The translations under genes were made by a program, and so were the position numbers. Below are positions 1 to 6,895 of a stretch of 13,352 bases of DNA, one piece after another. Below the pieces are notes generated by a model. The model saw only the letters and a list, made by a program, of their open reading frames with translations, was not told where the DNA came from and searched no databases. This DNA comes from an uncultured Acetatifactor sp. Its GTDB lineage: Bacteria > Bacillota > Clostridia > Lachnospirales > Lachnospiraceae. The DNA lies in the NCBI GenBank assembly GCA_910577185.1, contig CAJTLR010000086.1:1-13352 (forward strand). Direction: 5' to 3'. Within the stretch, counting starts at the first letter, position 1, and each line of letters starts with the position of its first letter.

Positions 1-1405
1 AACATCCTTCATTCTCGCTCCGCTCGATACGTCCGTCCGGATACACCCGTTTTGACGTGCTTCCAGCGCCGCAGGCTACTATGGTCTGTTTCTCCTCCAT
101 AATCAGGATATTATATAATCCCAGTTTTCCTTCCCGCGCATAACCCACATTCTCAAAATTTCCGGACATATTTTTCTGGCGGTAAAGGTAATAAGGCACC
201 ATCCCCAGTTTTTTTGCACCTTCTGCCGCAATCCGCATGGTTTCATCCGTGTTGCGGAGCATGGACACCCCTTTTTCCTGAACCCATTGGTTCAGTCTGG
301 AAGCCCTTTTTACAGCAAGAGAATGAACCGTCAGGCTGTCCGGGGCCATATCCACTACCCGGTCCACGGTATACTGTACCTCTTTCTCCGTTTCTCCGGG
401 CAATCCCAGAATCAGGTCCATATTGATATTGTCAAAGCCGACTTTTCGTGCCAGAAAGAAAGCCTTTTCCACCTGCTCCACGGTGGCTTTCCGGCCGATG
501 TAATCCAGGGTCATCTGGTTCATGGTCTGGGGATTGACGGAAATCCTCTCCACACCATGCTGATGCAGGACCTGGAGCTTTTCTTCTGTGATGCTGTCTG
601 CCCGTCCGGCTTCCACTGTAAATTCCCGGACAGTGGAAAAATCAAACAAATTCCTGAGTTCTGTCAATAACCGGTCAAGCTGCCCCGCCTCCAGGGTAGT
701 GGGGGTCCCTCCTCCAATATAGACACTGTCCAGTCTCTTTGTGCCAAACTGTGCCGCGGCGGCCTCCAGTTCCCTCACCAGACAGTCAATATAGTTTTCC
801 ACCTGGTTTCTGTATGCACTGATTGGAAACGAAGTAAAAGAACAATACAGGCAATTAGTTGGGCAGAAAGGAATCCCTATATAAAGGCTGTATCCCTGGA
901 CACAAGTCTCCCCCTTCGTACCTGTTTGGGAAAGCAGTTTCCTTTCCCTCTGTGCAATATTCACGGAAAGTTCTGCCTTTTCCCTGCTGACACTATATTT
1001 TTTCATATAATGGTCTATGATTTCCCGTTCTGTTTTTCCTTCCTCCAGCAGCTGACTGGCAATCTTCGCAGGACGGATTCCAGTCAGATTTCCCCAGGGA
1101 AGCTCCCTGCCGGTAACCTCGCTCAAAGTATGGTACAGAAACCGTTTAAATCCATATTTAAATTCCTTTGGATCTGTGAAATCATTCCCTTCAAAGTTCC
1201 ACAAAAACGCTCTTCCCTCCATGAAAAGTTCTGCCCCGTCTTCCTGCAGAACAATACGGATTTTCACATGTTCCTGAAGAATCTGTCGTTTCTCTTCCCC
1301 TACCCCCGGGGTCAGTACGCTCACCTGTTCTTCCGGATAGAATGCCTTCACGATAGAATTGACATCATATTCAAAATTTGCCCGGTTTAATTCCACTGCT
1401 AACAT
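1..1405 (-). CDS. hemZ: Oxygen-independent coproporphyrinogen III oxidase-like radical SAM protein HemZ (3' end outside window)
   Basis: Radical SAM enzyme of the HemN/HemZ family, whose classical reaction is anaerobic conversion of coproporphyrinogen III to protoporphyrinogen IX. In Clostridia lacking heme synthesis the substrate is uncertain. The minus-strand frame opens at ATG 1403-1405, the first ATG after an in-frame TAA, and gives about 468 codons before the window ends. Seen directly: an N-terminal non-catalytic part, then the [4Fe-4S]/SAM motif CPTNCLYC (CX3CX2C) near residue 180, the glycine-rich YIGGGTPTTLE, then VERISVNPQTMN and NMDLILGLPGE, all typical of this family. HemZ proteins are near 500 residues, so only the last few tens of residues are missing. 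The upstream ribosome site is modest (GGAAAAAAG). The extreme 3' end (bases 1-13) looks frameshifted; see findings. It follows the transglutaminase gene after 177 bases and could be co-transcribed or have its own promoter. Confidence 0.93.
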   Translation of the reverse strand, partial: MLAVELNRANFEYDVNSIVKAFYPEEQVSVLTPGVGEEKRQILQEHVKIRIVLQEDGAELFMEGRAFLWNFEGNDFTDPKEFKYGFKRFLYHTLSEVTGRELPWGNLTGIRPAKIASQLLEEGKTEREIIDHYMKKYSVSREKAELSVNIAQRERKLLSQTGTKGETCVQGYSLYIGIPFCPTNCLYCSFTSFPISAYRNQVENYIDCLVRELEAAAAQFGTKRLDSVYIGGGTPTTLEAGQLDRLLTELRNLFDFSTVREFTVEAGRADSITEEKLQVLHQHGVERISVNPQTMNQMTLDYIGRKATVEQVEKAFFLARKVGFDNINMDLILGLPGETEKEVQYTVDRVVDMAPDSLTVHSLAVKRASRLNQWVQEKGVSMLRNTDETMRIAAEGAKKLGMVPYYLYRQKNMSGNFENVGYAREGKLGLYNILIMEEKQTIVACGAGSTSKRVYPDGRIERSENEGC

Positions 1406-1434
1406 TTTCTTTTTTCCATTCCAGTTCCGCGTCC

Positions 1435-1443
1435 ATTATGTCA
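1435..1443 (-). promoter_or_regulatory. Possible extended -10 element for hemZ
   Basis: The minus strand reads TGACATAAT about 30 bases upstream of the hemZ ATG, matching the extended -10 form TGnTATAAT with one change. No good -35 hexamer lies at the right distance (the best is CCTCTG), so this is a weak candidate. It would leave a very short leader. Confidence 0.25.
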
Positions 1444-1456
1444 GAAGCACTTTTGC

Positions 1457-1501
1457 GCAGAGGATTTCCTTCCGCTCTTTTCGCTCCCTCCAATCCTCTG
1501 C
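1457..1501. repeat. 10-bp inverted repeat between transglutaminase gene and hemZ
   Basis: Arms GCAGAGGATT (1457-1466) and AATCCTCTGC (1492-1501) are perfectly complementary and separated by 25 bases. In RNA this gives a 10-bp stem with a large purine-rich loop on the minus transcript. No U-tract follows on the minus strand, so it is not an intrinsic terminator. It could be an operator, an mRNA processing or stability element, or chance. Confidence 0.5.
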
Positions 1502-1582
1502 CGCTTCTTCCCCTCATGGACGCTGTTTCCAGTTCCGCGTCCACATCTTCTCCTCTTGGACGCTGTTTCCAGTTCCCCTTCC

Positions 1583-4081
1583 CTACATTACCCACTTGAT
1601 CTGCAGTTTCCGGAGCACATTTGCCTGTCCGTAAATTTCTCCTACCAGTCTGTCATGAAACGCATACACTTCCCGCAGTTCCATCTCGGACGGCTCTTCC
1701 CCCCCAAATGTATTTTTCTCCAGAATGCCGCAGAACATATCATATTCCTGCCTCGTAACCTGCCCTGATACACGCTGCAGTCCCTGCCAGAACTCATCTT
1801 CATCCACTGCCCATTCCCCGGAACAGCCCGCAGCCTGAAGCACTTTCCGCAGGCTCTGATACAGTAAATAAATGCGTTCCCTGACTCCTGCCCTGCGAAA
1901 AATCTCCCGTCTCCGCTCTTTCATTACCCTGCGCACGGCAGCAGCAACAGCAAAGACAGCCAGTATCGAAAAAACAATTAACGCAAAACGCAACACCGTT
2001 TTATCCGGTTTCTCTTCAAAATCGTCTGGCTCAGAATCATTTCCGGAAACGGCGGGGTTTTTCCCTTCCTGCTCACTCTCATAAACCTCACCGGATTCTG
2101 CCTTTTCCGTATCTGTCTTATCATCTTCTTCCGGCCGGTTATCCTGCACCTCTTCTCTCTGGGGGTTCCGGGAAGAAACAGGCACTTCTCCCGCCCCCAG
2201 TTCCGGCCTTTCCGGATTTCTCGCATTTTCATTCAGAAAAAGGCCCAGCCCTGACAGCTGTCCCACCTGCACCAGCTGTTCCATGCGATTATCCTCCGGA
2301 AAAGCCACTGCCCCCGGAGTCATCTCCACCGGTACCCAGCCGATGGAATCCAGATAAATTTCTGACCAGGCATGTGCCTGTCTTCCGGTGATCACTGCCG
2401 TATAGGTGCCATCCCCATTGGCGGAAAAGTCGGAAGGGGAAACTGTATATCCCGCCACATAGCGCGCCGGCATCCCGAAATACCGGAAAGCCAGCACACC
2501 TGCGGAAGCAAAATGCATGCAGTACCCCACATGACTGTCAAAGAGAAAATATTCCACAAAATCACTTTCCGGAGGATTATTTTCCGCATCCAGGTCATAT
2601 ACTGCCCGCTCACTGAGAAAATTCATAATATCAAGGGCACAGGTATATATGTCGTCCGTGCGAATCCCCTGTCGGTCAAGTCCTTCCGTAAGCCGCGGCA
2701 ATTTCTCCTCCGGATATTCCAGAAAGTTGTCATAGACATATTTGCGATACCGGATTTCTGTCTCCTCCCAGTCTCCGGACAGGGAACCGCCTCTGCCAAA
2801 GCCAGACAGAAAATGATACTGAAAACCATACTCCCGGCTTTTCCACGCCACACTTCCATCTCCGTTAACCTGAAAACTTTCCGGTAAAAGCGCCCCATAG
2901 GGATAAATGCTGTAATTGCTTCTGCCCCTTGTCTCCTCGATTTGTATCTCCCCCGGAACCTCATCCCTGTTCAGGGAAGCAGCCGCTTCATAGCTGATAT
3001 TCACCAGATCACCGAAATTTTCCGGCAGTTCCATCATATGTTTTTGATAATAATTTTCCAGATCGCTGTCTGCCTGGGCCACCCAAGCCTCACTGTCGTA
3101 CAATGCCCCCACAAAGCCTTTTAAATACAAAGTTCCTTCCGGTATCTGTTTTACTGTCACACGGTAAACATCATCCCCCGTATAGGCGAAGAGGTTTTTC
3201 CTGCCAAGGTTTCCCGTCACGCCGGGCCCGCTGCCAAATCCATATCCGGAAAACACACTTTGTATTTCCGGAATCCACACTTCATTCACCAGCTGGTAGA
3301 AGGCTTCCCTTTTCTCCTGTACTGTCTCGAATTCCCTGTCCATGGCAGGAAGAAAACCGAAAAGCACCATCGCTGCGGCCGCACCGGAAAAGCCCATGGC
3401 ACAGAAAACCGCCGGCACTCCCACAGCCAGGTTCCGTTCAAATTCTTTGCGGACCAGCACCCCCACCACACCCAGCACACAGAAAATAAGATAACAATAT
3501 CCCGGAAACACGTCAAGGATGCAGGCAGCGAAAAACCACAGGGCATGTCCTGCCACCAGGCAAATAATCCTGCAGTATTTCCCCAGAATCCCTGCCAGCA
3601 GTTCCAGCGGAAAAAGGGCGTAGAGAAAGCTCAGCGTCGTCAGGCGTATCTTCTGGCCTGCGTCCAGGCCTGCAGTCAGCCCCGATGCCCAGACAATATG
3701 AAACTCATACCGTTCGTTCAGGGATGAGACCGCATTTTCCAGACCCATGGCAATCCCTGCCGCCAGTTCCTTGTGGAATATCACACCCAGCATAATATAT
3801 AATATGGCGCATATTCCTATCCGCAGTATGATACGGTTCCAGCCATTATCCCTCCGCAGAAAGATCACGGCAACACATAAAAAGACCACTCCTGCCCAAA
3901 ACAGGCCGCCATCCAACGCGGCGCCCAGTCCCTGGCCGGTATTCTGCTTCCAGGGGATTTCCAAAATTTCCGTCATGGCCCCCACAATGCCAATACTGTT
4001 TACAAGCAATAGCAGGATATCCAATGCATATTTTACCGCCAGGGCAAAATCTCCTCCCCCGCGTTTTGCTTCATTCTTCAT
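1583..4081 (-). CDS. Membrane-anchored transglutaminase-like protein with C-terminal DUF4129-like domain
   Basis: Large membrane protein of the TgpA/YebA type (832 residues from ATG 4081). The N-terminal ~245 residues hold six to seven hydrophobic segments. An outside-facing region follows, then a transglutaminase core with the catalytic-type residues Cys521 (in GYCMHFA), His570 (in QAHAWSE) and an acidic residue, Glu586 (in VPVEMTPG). An acidic, low-complexity linker comes next, then one membrane segment near 697-717, then a ~115-residue cytoplasmic tail resembling DUF4129. The substrate is unknown; such proteins may cross-link or cleave envelope proteins. Its start overlaps the DUF58 gene by 11 bases, indicating translational coupling. 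The start is ambiguous: ATG 4081 is 12 bases from a GGAG, GTG 4087 is 6 bases from it, and a TTG at 4099 lacks an upstream ribosome site. Downstream, 177 bases separate it from hemZ. Confidence 0.92.
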   Translation of the reverse strand: MKNEAKRGGGDFALAVKYALDILLLLVNSIGIVGAMTEILEIPWKQNTGQGLGAALDGGLFWAGVVFLCVAVIFLRRDNGWNRIILRIGICAILYIMLGVIFHKELAAGIAMGLENAVSSLNERYEFHIVWASGLTAGLDAGQKIRLTTLSFLYALFPLELLAGILGKYCRIICLVAGHALWFFAACILDVFPGYCYLIFCVLGVVGVLVRKEFERNLAVGVPAVFCAMGFSGAAAAMVLFGFLPAMDREFETVQEKREAFYQLVNEVWIPEIQSVFSGYGFGSGPGVTGNLGRKNLFAYTGDDVYRVTVKQIPEGTLYLKGFVGALYDSEAWVAQADSDLENYYQKHMMELPENFGDLVNISYEAAASLNRDEVPGEIQIEETRGRSNYSIYPYGALLPESFQVNGDGSVAWKSREYGFQYHFLSGFGRGGSLSGDWEETEIRYRKYVYDNFLEYPEEKLPRLTEGLDRQGIRTDDIYTCALDIMNFLSERAVYDLDAENNPPESDFVEYFLFDSHVGYCMHFASAGVLAFRYFGMPARYVAGYTVSPSDFSANGDGTYTAVITGRQAHAWSEIYLDSIGWVPVEMTPGAVAFPEDNRMEQLVQVGQLSGLGLFLNENARNPERPELGAGEVPVSSRNPQREEVQDNRPEEDDKTDTEKAESGEVYESEQEGKNPAVSGNDSEPDDFEEKPDKTVLRFALIVFSILAVFAVAAAVRRVMKERRREIFRRAGVRERIYLLYQSLRKVLQAAGCSGEWAVDEDEFWQGLQRVSGQVTRQEYDMFCGILEKNTFGGEEPSEMELREVYAFHDRLVGEIYGQANVLRKLQIKWVM

Positions 4082-5081
4082 ATACACACTGTTCTCCAAA
4101 GTACAGCCTTCCGTCTTCCTCCAGATGGCAGCCGTTTCCCAGATAAGAAATTTCTTCCTGCGTCAGAAATCTTCCCAGCGCCTCCTCTTTTAACAGCCCA
4201 TAAATCCATACCTGTACATTTCCGCTGCCGGGAATCTCGTATCCCAGGAATCTGCCTTTTTTACTCCACGCCACCTGAAGTACGATCTGCCCGGTCCTTT
4301 CACATTCTTCGGCAAAAAAATACAGAAGGGAACATGCCCGGTCAAGGTATTCGTCCCAGGCTTCCGCCCTCTCCCTGAACTGCTCCGAAAAATTTAAAAA
4401 CAAAGTCAGGGAACCGCTTTTTTCAAAATCTCTCACCTGCAGTTCTTCTGCCTTGGCCGCAAGTTTCCAGTAGATCCTGTGCAGACTGTCCCCCGGAAGA
4501 AAATCCCGAAGCAAAAGATCCCCCTCCCGCTCTTCACCCGAACCCTGAAAATAAGAAGAATATGCCTCCTGCACCATAAGGGGTATGGGTTTTATCACCG
4601 GCAGGACGCAGAACTCCTCTTCCCGCCTCTTTCCTGCCCACAGCGAGACCAGTCCCAGCCAGTCATAAACGCAGGTCCTGGAAAGCATAAGGCGCCCCCT
4701 GCCACAGTGCGCTGCGGATAACTCCAGCACAATCTTTTCCCTCCGGTGCCCGCCCATGCCGCACAGCCACTTTCTGATTTTGATTTCCCTTTCCCCCGGA
4801 GCCTTCCAGCGCAGTATCACCAGTATTCTGGAAACAGGAAACGGACTTTTATTTTCCACAGTGATGGAAACCACCGCTGTCTCTCCCCTTGTCACGGCAT
4901 CCTGTTCCAGCCGCATGCCTGCCCTGCACATGGCAAAGCCCGGGAGCATCCCCAGAAAAGAAAACACCGGAATACAAAGTGCACAGCCAAAGAGAAAACG
5001 CAGGCCCTGAAAATCATACAGCAACATGAAATATATCCCCGCTGCCAGAAGCAGCAGATAGCCGATTCTCCGCCTGATCAT
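4071..5081 (-). CDS. DUF58 domain-containing membrane protein
   Basis: 336-residue protein of the DUF58 family, usually found beside MoxR ATPases and transglutaminase membrane proteins. DUF58 has a VWA-like fold and is thought to act as adaptor for the ATPase; the exact partner here is inferred. Seen: two N-terminal hydrophobic segments (about residues 8-22 and 27-48), a beta-rich middle region, and the family signature near 192-220 with RDFLPGDSLHRIYWKLAAK followed by LQVRDFE. ATG 5081 was chosen because it forms an ATGA overlap with the moxR stop at 5078, a classic coupled arrangement. A longer in-frame reading back to 5234 would run through the moxR coding sequence and its peptide is cysteine/glycine-rich and unlike the family. 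Its end overlaps the transglutaminase start. Confidence 0.92.
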   Translation of the reverse strand: MIRRRIGYLLLLAAGIYFMLLYDFQGLRFLFGCALCIPVFSFLGMLPGFAMCRAGMRLEQDAVTRGETAVVSITVENKSPFPVSRILVILRWKAPGEREIKIRKWLCGMGGHRREKIVLELSAAHCGRGRLMLSRTCVYDWLGLVSLWAGKRREEEFCVLPVIKPIPLMVQEAYSSYFQGSGEEREGDLLLRDFLPGDSLHRIYWKLAAKAEELQVRDFEKSGSLTLFLNFSEQFRERAEAWDEYLDRACSLLYFFAEECERTGQIVLQVAWSKKGRFLGYEIPGSGNVQVWIYGLLKEEALGRFLTQEEISYLGNGCHLEEDGRLYFGEQCVYEE

Positions 5082-6028
5082 GTTTTTTCGCCCAGTTTGG
5101 GTTCCTTCACCCGGCCCAGAACCTCCTCCAGGATATCCCCGGCACTTTTTCCGCTGATCCTTGCCTTCTGGTTCAGCCTGATCCGGTGTACCCCCACATC
5201 CAAAAGCGCTGCTTTCACATCCTTCGGCACACAATAATTTCTTCCCCTTATATACGCATATGCCCGGGCCATTTTTCCCAGTGCCAGCGTACCCCTGGGG
5301 CTTAGTCCCAGTTCCAGCATTTCATGTTCCCTGGTGGCAGACGACAACAGTGTCATATATTTATACAGTACATCATGGATAAATATACTTTCTGTCTCCT
5401 CCTGCATGACCAGAAGCTCCGCTCCGTTGATCACAGCCGTTATCTGATCCAGCGGCCTGCCCCGGTGGCGGCTTTTCAGCATGGCAATCTCATCCTCCAG
5501 CTCCGGATAGCCCATACTGATGCAGATCAGGAACCGGTCCATCTGCGCCTCCGGCAGTCTCTGGGTGCCAAAGGATCCCACGGGATTCTGAGTGGCAAGC
5601 ACAATAAACGGACGGGGCACCTGTCTGGTGACGCCATCTACTGTCACACTTCCTTCTTCCATAACCTCCAGCAGCGCAGACTGGGTTTTGGGAGAAGTCC
5701 TGTTGATCTCATCTGCCAGCAGAAGATTGCACATCACCGCCCCCGGACGGTACACAAAACTCTCCGTATCTTTCCGGTACATGGAAAATCCAGTGATATC
5801 GGCCGGCATCACATCCGGCGTAAACTGCACACGGTTGGATTTCAGACCGCAGGCCTTAGAAAAGGCAATGGCCATCTCCGTCTTTCCCACTCCGGGAACA
5901 TCCTCCAGCAGCACATTGCCGCCGGCCAGGACAGCAGCCATCACCTTTTCGATACAGTCGTCTTTTCCTACTATCACCTTTCTCACTTCATCCATCACAA
6001 GATGAGCCTTATTCACTATCCCTTCCAC
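5078..6028 (-). CDS. MoxR-family AAA+ ATPase
   Basis: 316-residue AAA+ ATPase of the MoxR group, cytoplasmic chaperone-like ATPases that work with VWA or DUF58 partners. Motifs seen: Walker A PGVGKT (45-50), Walker B LLLADEINR (102-110), sensor-type ATQNP (145-149), the family stretch GTQRLPEAQMDRF with a likely arginine finger Arg165, and a C-terminal lid with LSPRGTLALGKMARAYA. The length fits the family (about 310-330). The start is GTG 6028, preceded by a strong AGGAGG (6038-6043) nine bases upstream; no ATG competes. The gene heads a three-gene unit with DUF58 and transglutaminase, joined by 4- and 11-base overlaps, so the three products are probably made together and act on one envelope process. 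Confidence 0.95.
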   Translation of the reverse strand: MEGIVNKAHLVMDEVRKVIVGKDDCIEKVMAAVLAGGNVLLEDVPGVGKTEMAIAFSKACGLKSNRVQFTPDVMPADITGFSMYRKDTESFVYRPGAVMCNLLLADEINRTSPKTQSALLEVMEEGSVTVDGVTRQVPRPFIVLATQNPVGSFGTQRLPEAQMDRFLICISMGYPELEDEIAMLKSRHRGRPLDQITAVINGAELLVMQEETESIFIHDVLYKYMTLLSSATREHEMLELGLSPRGTLALGKMARAYAYIRGRNYCVPKDVKAALLDVGVHRIRLNQKARISGKSAGDILEEVLGRVKEPKLGEKT

Positions 6029-6050
6029 ACCGGGCTTCCTCCTAATTTAA

Positions 6051-6106
6051 ATCGCTGCGCGATAGCACTCTTTGCGACTTTACTGTCCAGCACAAGTTTT
6101 TTTCAA
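6051..6106 (-). promoter_or_regulatory. Candidate promoter and small leader hairpin of the moxR-DUF58-transglutaminase unit
   Basis: On the minus strand TTGAAA (6101-6106) and TAAAGT (6077-6082) are 18 bases apart, a plausible sigma-A promoter with five and four of six consensus matches. Between it and the AGGAGG ribosome site lies a perfect inverted repeat, ATCGC-TGC-GCGAT (6051-6063). The predicted transcript would start near 6070, leaving a leader of about 42 bases. The 106-base gap to the MBL gene has no U-tailed terminator, so read-through from upstream is also possible. Confidence 0.45.
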
Positions 6107-6134
6107 TAATGCCCGGGGCATCTTCCGTCAGGCC

Positions 6135-6797
6135 TTAACCACAGAAAGGATTGTTTTCTTTCTCGTACCCGATGGTCGTACTTTCCCCATGCCCCGGATA
6201 TACCCTGGTATCCTCCGGCAGTACAAAAAGCTTGTCCTTAATGGAGCGCACCAGTGTGCCCATACTTCCCGTGGGAAAATCGGTCCGTCCCACAGACTCC
6301 GCAAACAGAGTGTCGCCGGATACCAGAATTCCTGCCTCCTCAAAGTAATAACAGACGCCTCCCGCCGTATGCCCGGGCGTGGCTATGGCCCTGCAGGACA
6401 TGCCCGCCAGCGAAATTTCGTCTCCATCCTTCACATATACATCGGCATAGGTTTCACAAGCCCTTCCTGCCTCCTCTGATATGTTCAGGCGGGCGCTTTT
6501 CAGAAGCTCCCGCTCCCCCTCAAAGGCATATGCCTTTACCGCGTCCAGTCCTTCTGCGTCCGCAGCAGCATTTGCCGCGTCCCTGAGACCGTCCAGCCCC
6601 CAGATATGGTCAAAATGCCCATGGGTCAGCAAAATGCCGCACACACGGAATCCGTTTTTCTGCAGGGCAGAATAAATACCGGCTCCTTTATCCGCAGGAT
6701 CCACCACAATTGCATCCTTACTTCCTTCACGGTACAAAAAATAACAGTTTGTCTGGCATACGCCCAGAACCATACGCCCTATCTTAATCTCTCCCAT
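6135..6797 (-). CDS. MBL-fold metallo-hydrolase (glyoxalase II-like)
   Basis: 220-residue metallo-beta-lactamase-fold hydrolase, related to hydroxyacylglutathione hydrolase and the YqgX group; the natural substrate is not known. The metal-binding motifs are complete: THGHFDH (His59, His61, Asp63, His64), PGHT (His143), GDTLF (Asp162) and PGHG (His203), consistent with a dinuclear metal site. The C-terminal STTIGYEKENNPF is typical of this compact bacterial group, which is shorter than true glyoxalase II. ATG 6797 has GAGG seven bases upstream. It follows rel by 98 purine-rich bases, and in many Clostridia this gene lies directly between rel and hemZ. Here the MoxR unit follows instead. Confidence 0.95.
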   Translation of the reverse strand: MGEIKIGRMVLGVCQTNCYFLYREGSKDAIVVDPADKGAGIYSALQKNGFRVCGILLTHGHFDHIWGLDGLRDAANAAADAEGLDAVKAYAFEGERELLKSARLNISEEAGRACETYADVYVKDGDEISLAGMSCRAIATPGHTAGGVCYYFEEAGILVSGDTLFAESVGRTDFPTGSMGTLVRSIKDKLFVLPEDTRVYPGHGESTTIGYEKENNPFCG

Positions 6798-6895
6798 ATT
6801 GATACCTCTATTCCGGTTCCCTTCTTCCCTTTATGCATCTTCCCTGTAGGAAAATCCCTCTCTCAGTCCTTTCGGCCTCCCGGTGTTTTCCCCTT

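Larger units (their letters stand above)
1421..1576. repeat. Short direct repeats in the gap upstream of hemZ
   Basis: On the plus strand, TGGACGCTGTTTCCAGTTCC occurs exactly at 1517-1536 and again at 1557-1576, a 40-base period. A third partial copy, CCAGTTCCGCGTCCA, lies at 1421-1435 and matches 1529-1543 exactly. The repeats fill most of the gap between the transglutaminase stop and the hemZ start. They could be a degenerate tandem duplication or protein-binding sites. I do not recognise the unit as a known repeat family. Confidence 0.7.

Noticed and set aside
1371..1595. Short minus-strand reading frame (74 codons) spanning the repeat-rich spacer and the hemZ start
   Set aside because: GTG start without a clear ribosome site, low-complexity product built from the DNA repeats, and it overlaps hemZ in another frame.
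4082..4099. TTG start for the transglutaminase protein
   Set aside because: No ribosome site upstream of the TTG; GGAG lies just inside it and better serves GTG 4087 or ATG 4081.
5082..5234. N-terminal extension of the DUF58 protein into moxR
   Set aside because: Runs through the moxR 3' coding region; the ATGA overlap start at 5081 begins right at the first membrane segment and fits the family.
5324..6109. Long plus-strand reading frame opposite moxR
   Set aside because: Antisense to a well-supported gene with intact motifs; the product has no recognisable domain. Other long plus-strand frames (such as 8678-9307 and 9502-10275) are shadows for the same reason.
6106..6120. ATGCCCCGGGCAT inverted repeat after the MBL gene as a terminator
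   Set aside because: On the minus strand it is followed by an A-run, not T residues, and the loop would be too small for the full stem.
6798..6895. Possible tiny coding region between rel and the MBL gene
   Set aside because: A short ATG frame exists, but it runs out of frame into the MBL start and has no support beyond purine-rich sequence resembling ribosome sites.
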